A DNA stretch of 64,000 nt from Psilocybe azurescens (GCA_023853785.1 JAJIRX010000721.1:124001-188000), one strand, 5' to 3'; positions 34,681 through 49,100 are shown, numbered from the stretch's first letter. Numbers and translations: made by a program. The notes: generated by a model from the letters alone, not told the origin.

Positions 34681-35665
34681 GGGCAGAGATTATCGAAACG
34701 AGACCGTATGTTTGTTCTTCTGAGGCTGATGCTCTACTTATATGGACCCAAGGCAGGGTTTGGCGGTCATGACTGATTGAGTGATTGACGGGTACCGAGA
34801 CACCGGCGCTAAAGAAAGCTATTGGACCAACGATCAGCGCAAGTAGAGAGGCTAGCTCAGTTGTGGAAACTCACCCCTTTATTTTTGTTCGGCATCAGCG
34901 AATGGCAACGTAGCCGAGATGAGGGAGTTGCAAAATTACGTACTCGCCTTGGGTCTCAAGGAGTTAGAGGACACTGACAGTCTGACAGTCGTAGCATCTT
35001 GAGCGGGACTTCCAGAGATTCAAGACTCTGACCCCCTAATGATCTGATACTCATCTATAGTATAGAGCAGTCGAAAAACACAATCGGCCACTGGTCAGTT
35101 AGCGCTCAGCCGCGCCAGCACCGTTATAGACCATATCAAACTCCAAAACAAACGACTCTGGCGGCAAGTAGTGTACCTTGACGACTCAGACATGGCAATT
35201 CGTTCCGTAAAACGCAACTGAATTGTAACCCACTAGGTCTCCCCGTTCTTCCACAGATTATTAAATAAATTGAAACATCATATTCGTCATGAAATCGTAC
35301 TGTGTCTAGGGTTGTAAGAATTCTATGTAATGTAATTGTGCCGTTTAAAACACCACATCATAATTTTGGGGGTCGACCAAATAATAGGTACAGAATCCTC
35401 CTAGAGGAGCATGTGTAATGAGACAAATAAAAAGCGGGATAACACGGGTAACGAGGAATGATGGTAATACAGAAAGCTTTAGCAGGGTGTGGTTACAATA
35501 TAGAGCAATACGCGGAATAGCTAACAAAGATGTCGATGATAACCTAGAAAAAACGAAGATAGCATAAGATGGTGGATGATGACACGATAGAAGGAAGAAA
35601 CGAATGTAATGACGACGTTCTAAAAGGAGAGAAGAGAGAAATTGAATGGTCTCGGGTATCGCTGA
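34681..35665. other. Intergenic, no gene seen
   Basis: 5' flank of hemerythrin 2 and 3' flank of the Zn2Cys6 gene. No supported ORF. Confidence 0.45.
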
Positions 35666-38600
35666 TCAGGAATAGAACCTGTATTCCGATTCATTACCCC
35701 AATATGCCGGAGGGGCTTGTACGGTTTGAGGTTGTTGTTGCTGTTGAGCGCCAGTCGCGCCAGGCCAGGCCGCAGAGACGGCCATGCCTATAGAAATCTG
35801 TTGATTCTGTCCGGTAATATCCATATCTTCTTCATACGAACGGGAAGCAGGGTCAATGGATATATGATGCTGGTGATGTTGTTGTGGCCGTGGTTGCTGC
35901 TGTTGCTGCTGCTGAAGCAAGTGCATATGCTGAGCCGCGTGATTGTTACCCATTGAGGTAGGTTTCACATCATACATGCTTTCTTGCTGCTGCTGAGGCT
36001 TGTCATATACGGCGCTCTCGGACACAGAAACCATGTTCTGGTCGATACCTATTTCCATGAGCGACATACTTTGCCCTTGCTGATGATGATGTGACGTTGA
36101 AGGCGGACTGTTGTATGAGTCGCTGAATGCATTCGACGCGTGGAAATAGGCAGTAGGGCTGCTCGCGACAGGGGCCGGAACGGGTTGTTGTGGCCCGAAA
36201 ACAGGCGGAGTGGGATGGTGCCCATTGAATGTGGGTGTTGGAGGATGTCCAGAGCTCGCCACGCTCGTCGAAGTGAACGGAGAACCAGAAGATGAGGGTG
36301 GGCCAGCAGAGTTCGAAAACGGGCTCGAGACCGTGTTGCTGTATGTCATTCCATCAATAGACGAGGATGCTGGTCCCGCATCGAATGGTGTCTGGGTTGG
36401 CGTCTGGTCATACATCGTATGCGTCTGGTCAATGATTCGAGGAGTAAACGGAACCTGTGTGGGCGAAAGCTGCTGTTGTTGCTGTCGCGCCGACCCGTGT
36501 TCGTGTACCCCAAAAGTCTTTCTCTGCATTGCTTCGTCCGACGATTGGCCAAATGGCAAGGAGTACTCAGCGTCAGAGCCAAGTCTTCGCCTATGTTGCT
36601 GTTCAGGTTGCGGCTGCTGTAGTTGATTCCCAAACGAGGACGACCTCGATCGTTGTGCATCTTCCTCATTTCCCATGATTTGCATCTTCTGCTTCTGCTG
36701 GAACGCCAGAACTGCTTCGGCAGAAGGACCATTTGCAGACGGTAATGGCCGAGGTATTGATGTCATCAAAGGACCGGACATAGATTGCCCTCGTGAACGA
36801 GATGAGGTTGAATTATGGGTTTCTTTTCCAGGCCTGACGCGGATGCCTACAACCGGGTGAGACTTCTTTCCATGTTTCTTCTCTTTCTCCTTGTCCTGGC
36901 TGTGATCCTTTTCTGAGCTCCTTGCTGCCGCAGCGTTAAGCCTGGCGGCAGCGACAGAAGACACTAGGTCCTTCTTTTGCTGTTCGCTACGTTGCATGCG
37001 ATCCTGCGGGAAGGTCGTGAGAGTAATTGCAGAGTTTGGCGGAACAGAGGAACGGGACGTTGTAGACGATGACGTCGCCGGAAGGTTTATTGCAAGACCA
37101 TTAGGAAGAGACTGCTGGAATTGGCTGGTACTGGTTTGATGACCGTTGTGATTGTGGCCGAAGTCGAAGTCAGATGGCGTGGTGTCGCCATTACCGCCAC
37201 CGCCAACTCCGTTCGCAATCGTCGAATAACCATTAGAAACATCTAAATTGAAATGATATCATCAGTAACAGAAAACAATTGATCACAATCAAGAAAAGTC
37301 TTACCACCAAAAGGACTGATCAATTCAATCTCAGCATGTTTCCTCTTGAGCGAGTTCAGACCCCCTGATCCATTCCGGGCCAGCGAGAGACGCCTGTACA
37401 AGGCTCCAATAACCTTTTCTGGGATTCTCCAACTCCGCGTCCAGGCCCAGCACACATGTCAGACAGTATGTTCAGCCCCACACTCACATCCTCCATCACC
37501 CCCTTAGTGCCATCGACTGTGAAGGCCAAGGCCGACAATGACGACGGCTTGAAATTACCCTGTCCCGCCACGAGACCGGCGTGTGCGCAGATGACGACGG
37601 CATCAAACACTACTTTTTCCAAAGGGTAAAAGTCGAAAACGGCAGGCAGAACTTCTACCGTAGTCAGGTTTGTGCTGGAGCTGGGGCTCGCAATCGTGTT
37701 CAAGCTTGGAATGGTGATCGAGGACGGCTCGTCCGCGCCTCCCGGCATTTTCGCTCGAACATCTTGAAGGATTTTCGCAGCACGCACGATGGCCTGTCCC
37801 GCTTGCATCGTCGTTTGATACGCCACTGAGATCCCAGTGGGCGATGGAGTTGTTGCTGTTGTTGACGGAGAAGGAGATCGAGCTGCCACTGCTGACGTTG
37901 ACGCGTTCCGAAGGAAGGGCGTGTACACTTTCACAAGGAGCATGTTGGCCATTATGGAAAGTTCACAGCTCTGCATTTTGAGGATCGCTTTGTCTTTTTC
38001 TTTCTCGATAGGAATCGATGTATTTGGCGGTACGTCGTGTTCCGAGATCCCTGATACCGACACCGGGAGTTTGAGAGCCGTGGATAACCCAGATTGCCAC
38101 CTCCTGATAGCGTCCTGCAGAGACGTTGCCTGATCTAGCGTGTACCCACAACAGCAATCAGGGTTCGTAACCCGCGTCTTGATCAGCTGAGCAATCTGCG
38201 CCAACCTGGAAGAGGAAAAAATGAGTAACTGTCGTGAGTGCAAGATGCTTCGCCCGTATAGAGAAATAACACACTTGTATCGAGCACCAAGGTAAGAATG
38301 CCCTTCCACTCCTGCATCCATGTCTTCGTCGTTAGGGCTTTGGATCTGGTGATAAGATGGGCGCCGAGGTCGAACACTGAGATCGTTGGACTCTTTGTCG
38401 TCGTCGATGCCGTCGTCATAGCATGCAGCAGCAGTGGAGCTACAGTCCGAAGAGGAAGTGGCAGAGGTGGAGGAAGGCAGCTTCACAGAAGCATATGTAG
38501 ACGAAGTGATATGTGGCTGCAAGCCAAACGCATCCGACGTAAACCTATGAAGCAAAAGAACATGTAAAGTTTCAGTACAAATCGTAGAAGAAAGGCAGCC

Positions 38601-41600
38601 GAAACATGAAAAGAGAAAAAAGAAGATTAAGACGACGCACAGATCCAAAAACATGACCTCGCAAAGCAGCATTTTTCTCCACTCCTCCTTGGCGTGCTCC
38701 TTTTCCAGTCGTTCTCGGTCTTCCATCTCTTTCGCTTTCTCTCTCTCAGCCTCGACACCGTCCTTCTCCCTCCTTCGCCTCCCCAATCCAGAACCAGTCG
38801 CATTAAGGCCAACACTGATACTACCCCGTTTATCACCTGTACCCGTTTTATTCTTCCGAGTACCGTAATATGGCGAGGTGGAGGAGGAAGTTGAAGAGCT
38901 CTCCCGACCGACCCTTATTGCACGAGCGGCGCTGACCGCCTTGCCCACCTATCGAAATAAAGATTCGTGTCAGAAAAATATAAAAATATCAACCTCGACC
39001 TGCCCCTTCTTGCACTCGGCAAACCCAAAATGAAAGGTCGCGAACGGAACGAAAAACACTGATAGAAAGGGTAGGGTTTTTGTTTTGAAAAAAAAGGACA
39101 TACCAAGGCATGAACGACAGCCCCTTCCTCCGCTCTTGGGTCCTCTTTACCTTTGCCTCTGCCAGCAGCAGACGTCGAGGACAGAAGCTGCAAGTACCCA
39201 ACACCGACAATACAGGCCAGGACATATTGCATCCTCTCCATCTCCTTTTCGTCTGACCGCTCTTTGTCAGCCTCCGACTCTTCCCTATCGCTTTCGATCC
39301 CAGTACTCGCGCTAGAAGATGAAGAAGAGATGTGAGTATCCCAGACGCTTAAAGCTTGCTGGGAGAGCGCGTAGAAGAACGCTGCACTGTCTGTGGTGAC
39401 AGACGAGGTCGTACTGGTGTTTCCGCCGAGAAGAGAGGTCGATCTAGGTGACAAGGAGGGCGGGGATGGGGACGAGGAGGATAATGCACCAATGGCAAGT
39501 GCAGCGCACATTGTCGCAAAGAACGTCAGCGACTGTTCGTCGCCTGCACTAGCATCTTCAGCAACTGCAGCAGGATTCGTCGCAAAGTCATCGAAGAACA
39601 ATGACGATGACGTCGGTCGCGGGCCGTCCTTGTCTTTGCTCACACTCGTGCCGAAGCCCGAACTTGCGTCCTCCATCTCAGTATCTTCGTGATGATGCTG
39701 GTGTCCTTGCAGCAGGGACTGGGGCTGTTGAGCCTGCGCGTGCGACGAGGAGGCCGAATTAGTGGACCCTTGCAATCCAACAATACCCCCGAAGTAAAGC
39801 TGCCGTGCCCGCCGCGCCTCTCTCGCTTTCTCCTTCTTCTCTCGCTCCTTCCTCTCCCTCTCCCGTTCTCTTTCCCGCTCCCGCTCCCTCTCTTGCAGGC
39901 GCTTTATCCGAGCTAGGTGTGCTGGCCCGGAGCTAGATCCGCCGAGGAGAAGCATAACACAGCGGCTCTCGAATGCCTTCCAGCTGTTCGTGTTCATTTT
40001 TGTTTGTTGCACGCGGCCTTGCGCTCCACCCCCGCCTCTTCGGGTTTGCCTGCCATTCTCTCTGTGCTTTCCTTTCCGTCTCCCAGCTATAGCTGCACCG
40101 TCCTCCCAACTCACGTCCTCGACCTCGTCATTCCCGTTCCATTCGTCATCCCCTCCCCTCCCAGCGTCGTCCCAGTCCCAAATCCCGGCTTCGTCCATCC
40201 CATCTCGGTGCAAGTCGGAGTTCGCATCCATAGTCGCGTCCACCCCACCATCCACTCCGTTCAGATCCAGCTCCGACCCAGCTGGCAACGGCAGCGGTAC
40301 AGGCCGCACCCTCAACACCTCGCCCGCACGCTCCAACAGAGTCTTGCATCGCTCCACAGGCGGAAGGAGAGCGAGTAAGGCCGGTGTTACTTGCGCTGTA
40401 CTGCCTGTGGTCTGTTTGGCCGGCGGGGTGTGGACGGGAGGCGGATTTGACTGTGGGTTAGAGAGGGTTATACTGGGGTTTTGCAGTTGGGACGGGAAAA
40501 TGTATCCGTTGACAGACGCGTTTGAATTTGACGTGCTCGCGGTCGTGGCGGAAGTAGCCGTGTGATTTGAAATTGGCGAAGTGCACGCGGTGGTCGAAGA
40601 ATGATTGATCGTAGAACTAGAAGCAGTCGTAAAGTGGTTCGTGGGGGGCGTATGTGAGTGAGCGGGTTGGTAGAACGGGAACGCAGCGGATGAAGAGGGC
40701 GACGAGCCTGGAGGAGAGATGGATGGAACGGGGTAGTAGATGCTCAGCGCTGGGAGGAGGAGTTGCGCTTGTGCAGCAGCAACAGATGATGAGTGAAACG
40801 GGGCACCAGAACTAGAGCCGGATGCGCCGGCGCGGGGATGGTTCTGCGGTTGCTGGTATTGCGAAAGGTAATTGACATTTGCCCTTTGGGCAGGTGGAGG
40901 GTAGAAGACCGTGATGGGATGTGTGAGTTGGCATTTGAATCGATGTCTATGACAATCGAGCGCCCGAACCCATGGCTATTGTTGATGTTGGCGTTACTAT
41001 CGCTAGACGGCGGATAAGAAAAGTCGACGTCAATAGACGATGGTTCCAGTTTAATATAACCTAAGTTGCCTGCATTTGAAGCCGTGTGCGGATAATGCAT
41101 ATGTAATTGCTGCGAAGAATTCGTATGCGAATTCGAAGCCGATGGAGTATTCGAAGTGGCGGAGGAAGTAATCCGCGAGATACCCAGATCAAGGTCTTCT
41201 AGCCATATAGTGGATACATCCTGTGGGGAAAGCATAAGTCGAGAGTCATTTGTCGTAGATGACGGTGCAGCGTAGTGGTGGTGATGTTGGTGCTGCGGCG
41301 ACGGTTGTTGTGATACAGACGTCGAATTCGTATTAAACGAAGGGGTGTTATTATTTGCAGCATTACTAGCAGTCGTACTGCTAAAACCAGTCCCAGATGG
41401 GTATGAACCAGTTACTGGATACACGGATTGAAACGCAGGCGGTTGCTGCCCATTGGTAATCATCTGGAGGATGGCTTCGACTTGAATAAGTCGATTGTTC
41501 AGTGAATGCAAGTCCCTAAAATTCAAAAAGATTCGTTTCGCGACTCTGGGTGAAATACAAAGAAACAACCGAGCTCACACTTTCTCCGCTGCGGCAGGTG

Positions 41601-41926
41601 AATATATACACCTCACAACGGTGTCGCGCTTCGTGCAACTGCCACACGGCGCTCTTCTGTCGCATTTGAGCTTCAGACGCTTACACTATGCATGCCAGCG
41701 TAAATACAGGTCAGTACACTTTCACACTCTGTTAAAATAAGAACCGGCGGACCTCAGCGCATACAACAGTGATTCTGGATCTGATTTGACTGGACGAAGA
41801 TTGACATTATGATGTATCGGAGGCATATAGGAAAACTCACGGGCCCGTTGATGATGAGGGTACATTCTGCTGATTGGCGGAGGATGGGGGATTGGTGTGC
41901 TGGGCTGGAGGTATTGGGGACTCCAT
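35666..41926 (-). CDS. Large Zn2Cys6 transcription factor with fungal-specific domain
   Basis: A nuclear DNA-binding regulator. The start at 41926 gives MESPIPPAQHTNPP. Two small introns assemble the zinc cluster RSRITVVCAECKRLKLKCDR followed by APCGSCTKRDTVVRC (near 41800-41580), and LHSLNNRLIQVEAIL is the usual coiled-coil linker. A long Ser/Thr/Asn-rich region follows, then VTPALLALLPPVERC where the fungal-specific region seems to begin. A pure Arg-Glu alternation lies at 39838-39895. The body includes DQATSLQDAIRRWQSGLSTA and VFDFYPLEKVVFDAVVICAH, and the C-terminal 440 residues are Gln/His/Pro-rich (LLQQQQQQQPRP), stop at 35666. About nine exons, roughly 1,700 residues. The frame slips near 40900 (before SQYQQPQNHP) and near 37440 (before SWRIPEKVIG). 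Target genes unknown. Confidence 0.8.
35880..35925. repeat. CAG/CTG-type repeat coding polyglutamine
   Basis: Imperfect TGT/TGC-rich triplets (coding-strand CAG/CAA) give seven glutamines followed by a Gln/His stretch in the C-terminal region of the transcription factor. Probably a disordered activation region. Confidence 0.7.
39838..39895. repeat. Arg-Glu dipeptide repeat in coding sequence
   Basis: Pyrimidine-rich sequence on the plus strand (CTCTCC, CGCTCC units) coding about ten Arg-Glu pairs in the transcription factor. Expected to form a highly charged helix. Confidence 0.75.
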
Positions 41927-44900
41927 GAGTTGGGGGAGGAGGGATTGTGTTGTGGGCGTGAGTGCTTGATATCTATTCTAACACGGCCAACAGGTCAGGG
42001 TCAGAGTGACAAATGTCACAAAGATCAAGATCCCCTGCCGCGGCTCGTGCCGTCCCTTATATTAGCTTCCGCTCTCTCAATTTGGGAGATACATGTCACC
42101 CCCCTGTTTAGGCACTCATAACGTTACACTCTCTCGGCCCGTCTCTCTCTTTCTCTCACCAGTTGCTTACAAGTCCACAAATGTGATCACTTCGCCCCCT
42201 TCATCCACCCGTTGTCCATGGATCTCTCCTGCTTGTTTCGGTTGCCCAACATTCGATATACGCGTTTGGTCAGAGCAACACTAGACCTGTCAATTTCCCC
42301 CTCGGCCGTTGCTCACCCACAGCAGCAGCAGCAACACCATCATCATCGACATCGATATCGACAGTGACGACGGCCTGCGCACAAACCACTCACTATATAC
42401 TATTCTACAGTATGTGCCAGTACAATCCACAATCGAGATCTCTCTATCAACTTTCAATTCATTTCGATGCACGCGAATGACGGGTTACTCCGATATCATG
42501 CTACTTGTCTGACACCGAAAAGGGTTCTGGCTCCTCCTGGACCCCTCCCCATTCGACGCTACATCTACATCCCTACATACATCTCACTTGACAACCTGAA
42601 ACGGAATCCTCCAGAAATAGGATTATGTACCCCCGTAGTCAAGTGGCGGCGCGGCATGGCGCAAGATGCCGTGCTATATGTCTGAGCCTCGAGGCCCCAG
42701 GGCCCCGTACATTTATCATCATGGACTTCCCAAGCGTAAAAAAAAACTGCCATAAAAATCCAAAGCCGAATCTGAAGGCCCAACTGTTATCTATCGGTCC
42801 ATCAGTTTAATTTGCCATGTCGAACTCAGTTCGGATTCGACGCTTCATTGCAAAACACGACGCACGATGCATTCATATTTTCTGCGCAGCCAAGCTTCTT
42901 CTCAGGAACCTAGTTATATCGGAGGATCCAGGTCTCGCACATCAACCCAGTAGCACTTTAAAACGAACTTCTGCGGTAAGTATACACGATATACTCACGA
43001 CAGGCAAAAGAAACTCTTGAAAATAATGCGGAAGATATAAACCCATCCATGTCATGATAAGCACCCAGTAAGAGCACCCAATCATTTTTTATGATGTTAT
43101 CTAGTCAGTGCCACCGACAGCAGCAGCACGGACACTCAAGAGATTCTAACCCTTCCGACAACCATATCTGAATAAGGCCCTCTTTCAGATTGCCCTAATC
43201 TTCTATGAGTCCCAAACGTCTTAAAAAGTTCTTCCTCATCTGACATCAACATTTCCACTCTCGCCTCCCTACCTACAGTTCCTCAGTCCCTGAAATCGAC
43301 TACTATTCAAAGGTACCTGACGCTGCCACGCAAAGTGTCATGCTCATGATGGATACCGTACATCTATATATTTACGTTCGTGCGTTCCCCAGATGTAACG
43401 TCAACAGAATTAAACTGCAAACGCCAGCTTAACAATAAATATATAATCCAGACATCTGACGCCTCCGTCTCCGCTTCCGTTCCCGCCTCTGAAGATGACG
43501 ACAATGCCGCTGCCACCATGTTCGCGAGTTTCCGGGAGCAGGCATGACTGAGAAGCGACAGTGATACTTCGACGTATGCACACCAGACGGCTATTATTGA
43601 CCACCTCCCGACAATCTTCTCTTCAAGTCTTGTATATCACGTACTTACGTTATACAGCAGCTTTGTCACAGTCTTCTTACTTAGCCTACATTGATCAAGA
43701 CTCGGTAGGTGAGCCACAGATGACGAACCGCAAGCTACAAATACTGTACATAATAATCTCACTAATGCAGAATTAAAACATAACTGCTGTATTCCGAATT
43801 ACGACCTCCCTGCCCGGGACGCTCTACCGAACCCATTACATTACGACAACGTCCTGGGTACAATTCACACCCGCTCTCTATCTATTGAAAGCGGCATTAA
43901 ATTCAGAAGGACACCCATTGATGATTATCCAGTCTAAAAGAGAGATTTTATTTATAACCCACCACATCCCCAGTGCACGAACATAAAAATAACCCTGGCA
44001 GGCCAAGGGTTCCTTTCGCCTCCACGCAAAACTTAAATCCCAAAATAACCACAAGCACTGTGGCAGTATGCCTTGAAAAAGTTAGTTTTGTCTTGTACGT
44101 ATCTGTGGGTAAATGGGTAAACGCGTAAATATATCCAGGCCAGTTAGGACCGGTACTTGTCTAGCCGAAGCTGGCCGGCTCTAATTTTTGCTTGTAAATG
44201 CTACCGCGAACCGTGACCCTGATGGTCAGCCTTTAGGTCTTCGGAAAATTGCATTCTGTAATGGCAATAACTGCGCATATGTGAGTACGATGTTCATACT
44301 TTGGTCTTTACATATCTTGTCCACCGGGTATCCCTATGCCTACACGACATTATTAGTTGGCGAGAATAGTAGATAATGGTAACCCACAAGTTAAATCCGC
44401 AGCAGTTATGACCACCACAGCCTCTACGGTCACGGTCATCATTTGCCACTGTACTTGAGAGTAATTGTCCACTGGGACTTAGAGATAGGTACGTTTGAGG
44501 TATGATATCGGCGAGTCCGACTGTGAATGGGAGCCCGACCTTTTCTCTATGACCTCAATGAAAGTTTTTCAATTGGATGCAGGCTTTCGATCAGCGGATG
44601 AGATACCTTAAGAGCATATTAATAGCAGTAGGCTCAGCGTATACTAAACTCTAAGCGCTAAGCAATCCTCATTAAGTGGTCCGAAAGGAGCAGCTTATGA
44701 TGCTAAAGTTTGAAACTTGAAGGGACGTCGACTGTAATCAATCACCACCTCAAAAATTTTCTTCAGTCAGTCTGTTGTATTAATCACTTCAATACTTCAA
44801 AGATAGAAAGCTTCTACATTTGATGTGACCAAGAGCTCATCTGGGCCGGACTTGCTCTCCACGAAACATGAAATCGAAGTGCTATAATAAGAAGCACATT

Positions 44901-45732
44901 GGCGACGAAATTAATATGAAGACACCGTGGACTGGGTACACGCGTCTGCTCCATCATATGCACACCGCGAGAATCAACAATATTCTCGTTAATCTGTGAT
45001 GCGCATGTACCACTCAACCTCGGCGGCCTAGAGCGGTTTGCCGTCGCATACCGCAGGTACTGTCAGTAGACGCTCGTAATTACCAATTAGTAGCGCCGGC
45101 ACCGTGGACAGTCCCGGGGACCTCAATCGTCCTTTCGTAGGCGCCGGGGAGTGCATTGTATTTATGCCTAAATGGTTCGAGAACATTACCTTTCCACTAC
45201 GTATTCAGAACTGATAGTGCATCTTTTCTTACATGTGGAATCATGGATACAAAATTAAATTCTCAAGCTCTTGAAACTCGTTGAAGATTGCTTTCTGAGT
45301 AGACTCAGCGTTTTCGTGATTCTTTCGGTCGATACGTGTGTATGTAGCCTCTGTTTCTGGTGTACTTACAGCGCGTCACGGAACTGGTGAACAACTCCAA
45401 ATGGCAAACGCTCCGTAAATCTCAAGCAAAGTGGAGTGTTCGGGGTCCTTCTACGCAGCTAACAGGTTAAATATAGCATCAACAGCTTCAGCTGTGACTT
45501 GCCCAAGAAGCCCGAATTAAAATTTATAAAAATATACTGCATAGCGCCCGATAGTCAGTCAAATTCTCAAAGATACGACATCTATCAATCAATAAAGCTG
45601 ATTCTTATTCAAATTTTAATTCAATTCAAATCATTACAAATTCTCACAGGATGCTATCGTGTGCTGTGAAGGTAATGTAAATGCACTTGAGCGTGTAGTG
45701 AGTCTTCTTTCTATGCTTCATAAAATCCTTTT
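41927..45732. other. Gene-poor region, part 1
   Basis: Upstream region of the transcription factor. A CAGCAG/CATCAT/GACATCGATATCGACA stretch at 42318-42375 looks like simple sequence. Short ORFs only, none recognised. Confidence 0.4.
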
Positions 45733-46105
45733 TTAACTCTCTACAAAGTGCTTCTTGTAAGATCTTCGTGTCCCCAAGAGGCACTCTGACCCGCACACCT
45801 GGAACTTCCCTTCGGCGCACTCGGCAAATGCCATGCCGTCGCAGGGTCCCAAGACAGTGAAAAACATAACCGCAGATTGCCTGAAAGATTTAAGCACAAC
45901 TCCAAAGTTAACCTGAAAACAAACAAAAGAACAACAGACAGAAATACGGCTTTGGGTATACTTACGTTCTATCCAGTTAATTCTGGATTTCGCTCTTTGC
46001 CGGTGCATATGTCAGAGCATTCGATAGTGCCCCCGTCATCCAAAAAAAATTCGGTTGAGCTACATAGGATTAAAGGTATACGAAGACTTGAAGATCCAGA
46101 GCGAT
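45733..46105 (-). CDS. Possible small Cys-containing protein, unknown
   Basis: A textbook intron (GTAAGT..TTTTCAG, about 56 bases, near 45910-45966) interrupts a short minus-strand frame. After it comes VNFGVVLKSFRQSAVMFFTV and GMAFAECAEGKFQVCGSECL before the stop at 45733. The upstream exon (with MHRQRAKSRINW or, in another frame, IECSDICTGKERN) cannot be joined without doubt. No family is recognised. Only the strong splice signals speak for a gene. Confidence 0.25.
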
Positions 46106-49100
46106 AACCCAGTAGTACAGGGGGGGCGGCCAAAGTCTTTATATGTTGGCGCTGTTCTGCCTCGGACCGGTTCCGCGTGATCCATCAGCCCATCTGGACA
46201 TGACGTTAACCCTACGTTATCTTGTTATCGTGTGCGACAGGATGTAGCGGGATGTAGTAGGATGTGGGCTGATATTGCTGTAGATAAATCATGATGCCGT
46301 CTATGCTCTGAAAACTCGACACCTATGGATACCTACAAGCAGTGGCAACAAATTTTAAAGCAATCACTAAGTTGATTGAACGACTTAACATATCCCCATG
46401 GTTCTCTGGTCCGAAGTATTTCCTCGTCGCCATCCTTCTTCGCCGTACGAGTTTGAAAGTCATGTATTTCTCCTTCTGCAAAGGGATCAAATGATCATCA
46501 CCCCAAAAGATCAAAGCCCCACTCCGCGTCAGCTGAATGGCTTCTTTGGAAGTCTTGGGATCGACTTGCCCCGGTATTAGGCAGGAATTGTAGGCGTAAC
46601 AATTTAATTATTCTCCGGATCCCGGATCATCTTCGTTAATAAGGTAACTGCAGCGTTTGTTCCATGCCGAATCACGTATCATAACTCTGCTTGGCTGTTA
46701 TAAAGTAAACTCATACGTAGCTGATCAGCTCCTATTGCAACGGGAATGCGCAGAACTATTGACCCAATGGCATGATATATTGGGCTCGGACCGCAGACCG
46801 CTGCCAACTAGACTACGTTCAAAATTATTGGCCTCCCTTTCCAGATGTGATGCGAAGGAAACGTTTATTTACTGAAGATGTTTTGAATTGTTTTATAGGC
46901 GTCATCAATCGATCAATTACTTCTACGATTCCCAGCCTTCCCGCCACCCCACTTCCCTTCCCCAGCTCTCCTAAAAGCTCCTCGCCATTCCTCGCTAATG
47001 GGACTACTTCATGATCACGCTTTTGTTCGTATTGGATCTCGACTGCAATGGAGTCATTATCAGGACATACATTGGCCCGAAGATCATCAGAGTTAACTTC
47101 GGTCTCCCTGTGTCACCGATGCGATGTTCCTGACGAGAGAGTATGCCATGAGGATCTACCATACCCTGATATGGTTTGACTCAGAAGAACGACGTGAGGT
47201 GTCACTTGCATAAGTCATGGATTGAAAGCCGTAGACTTCTGCCAGGCCTAAATTAAAGGACTCACATAAACAGATACGATGATACGTTGTAGAGTACTCA
47301 AACAGACATCGACCGACGTAAAGGTTCAAGCTGAAGGCCACTATGAGAATAAGTAGTATACTACGAAAGTAACTAAAGGGAAAAAACTTCAAGTCGGCAA
47401 CTGAGCGACGCCACGTACACATGGCTAGCTTCTGTGACGTCTGACTTTGACACAATTAGCAAGGGATGAGAGTTGCGGGAGCTAACCGTCGTTTTCACTG
47501 TCCCGCGAAGGGGATAGACGGCATGTGCCCGGCAATCCAAGAAAGGTACATAGATTATGAAGGCACCAACGCCCTCATATGGTCCAAATTGCTCAAGGGT
47601 CTGTGGGAAGGTAAAGCTAAAAGACCGAAGGGGAATAGGAACGAGACTCTTCCAAGGCTCTTCTTCAAGTTTAATCCTTTGGATACCACCAGCTTGGATT
47701 ACCAGATCCTACGAGTAGAAACAACATGGTGTAATGCACCCACAGTATGTAGCCAGACTGAGAATCTCCCGTTATCAGCAGTAGAACTGATCTTTCCCCC
47801 CTGTTATCAGGGGTTCCTTTCCTTTCTGCATTCTGTGCGCAGGAGTTTAGGTGTATATACGATGTAAACGCACAGTACACCGAACTCCGAATATGCCGAA
47901 CCAGCTTCTCAAAAGTTTAAGCTTCCAAAGTATGTAGGCTGTCAGTGAGATATCTATGGATATTGCAACGTGGACGTATTGTGCAGCTATATATAAGAGC
48001 AGCGAAGAAGCCTGTGAGAAACTTTAGCATCCCCTGACATTAATCAAACTAGGACTTTCTGGCTATACATTGTATCATCGCAAGGCTCGTGTGGTCCCGA
48101 GATCTCAGACGTGCCCTAGCCGCGAGGTACTCGAGTACTACAAAGTTGTAACTCTAACTTGGAGTCGATAGCATGCTTGCGTATGGGGAAAAGTGGAGTC
48201 CGCACCTGGACAGAAAAGACCGCAATTTTGAAACCTCCTCAGAGGGACGTGCTTTTTTCACTACCTGAACGCAATTTAAATCGCATGATCTGACATAGCC
48301 GCGGACTTCAGAAAATATGTGGCAACTTGGTGCGAGATAATGGATAAATTAAACAAGCCAGCGCATATTACCAGGTAGATTCCTTTCTTCTGACATCTAC
48401 ACCCTTTTAGAATTAAGCTACTTATTACTAGCTATCGGGAATATGAGCAAATACAGTACTTCAGTGATTGAGGCGTCGCAAGAGAATATGACGCATGGTC
48501 AGGTTGACAGGTTCTCCTGGGGCAGTCTCGGTACCTCGCACCTTGAACAAGATTCTCTGCGACGCCAGTTGGGAGTTATGGTTATGTCAGTCATTCAAGT
48601 GTATAATGGCACGCACTCTGCCTCTTCTCCAATAATGCGGCCTAGTCCCAGCGGGAAGGCTCTTTCCGACTTCTATCAAGGCATGAATTTGCATCTACAG
48701 CGGATTATTATCGCTTCTTCTTAGTTCTTCTCGCCCTGAATCTTGATAAAGATCCGATAATCAAACATCAAAGCTTTAGCGTTGGGAAAAATATCATGTA
48801 CGGTGCTGAATTGTCCCGCAACGACCATGGGACAAGTTGAACAAAGATATTTCATGCCTAATCAAACACGTTTTCAAAATGTGAATAGCTAGCTGCGGCG
48901 ATCTGGGCACCCTAGTACGTGTAAGCCTTCGGTGTTTTTATTAGGCATTGACTTCATCAGCATTTGTCTGAGACTGGGAAACGCGTTCATTGACGCGCGT
49001 GCGGTGTTGACGGTTTAGTGCATGAACTTCGAAGTTACTCAATGTTTCTCCAGGTCCAGGTGTATAAAGCTTCCAAAACCATGTAAGAATGATAAAAGAG

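Noticed and set aside
35717..40565. Several plus-strand ORFs of 60-190 codons
   Set aside because: Antisense shadows of the Zn2Cys6 factor, caused by its repetitive Gln, Ser and Arg-Glu codons.
46323..46514. Minus-strand fragment faintly like the N-terminus of mushroom seven-helix DUF6533 proteins
   Set aside because: Resemblance is weak and no following membrane helices could be assembled.
47466..47867. 133-codon plus-strand ORF
   Set aside because: No recognisable domain and no neighbouring exons.
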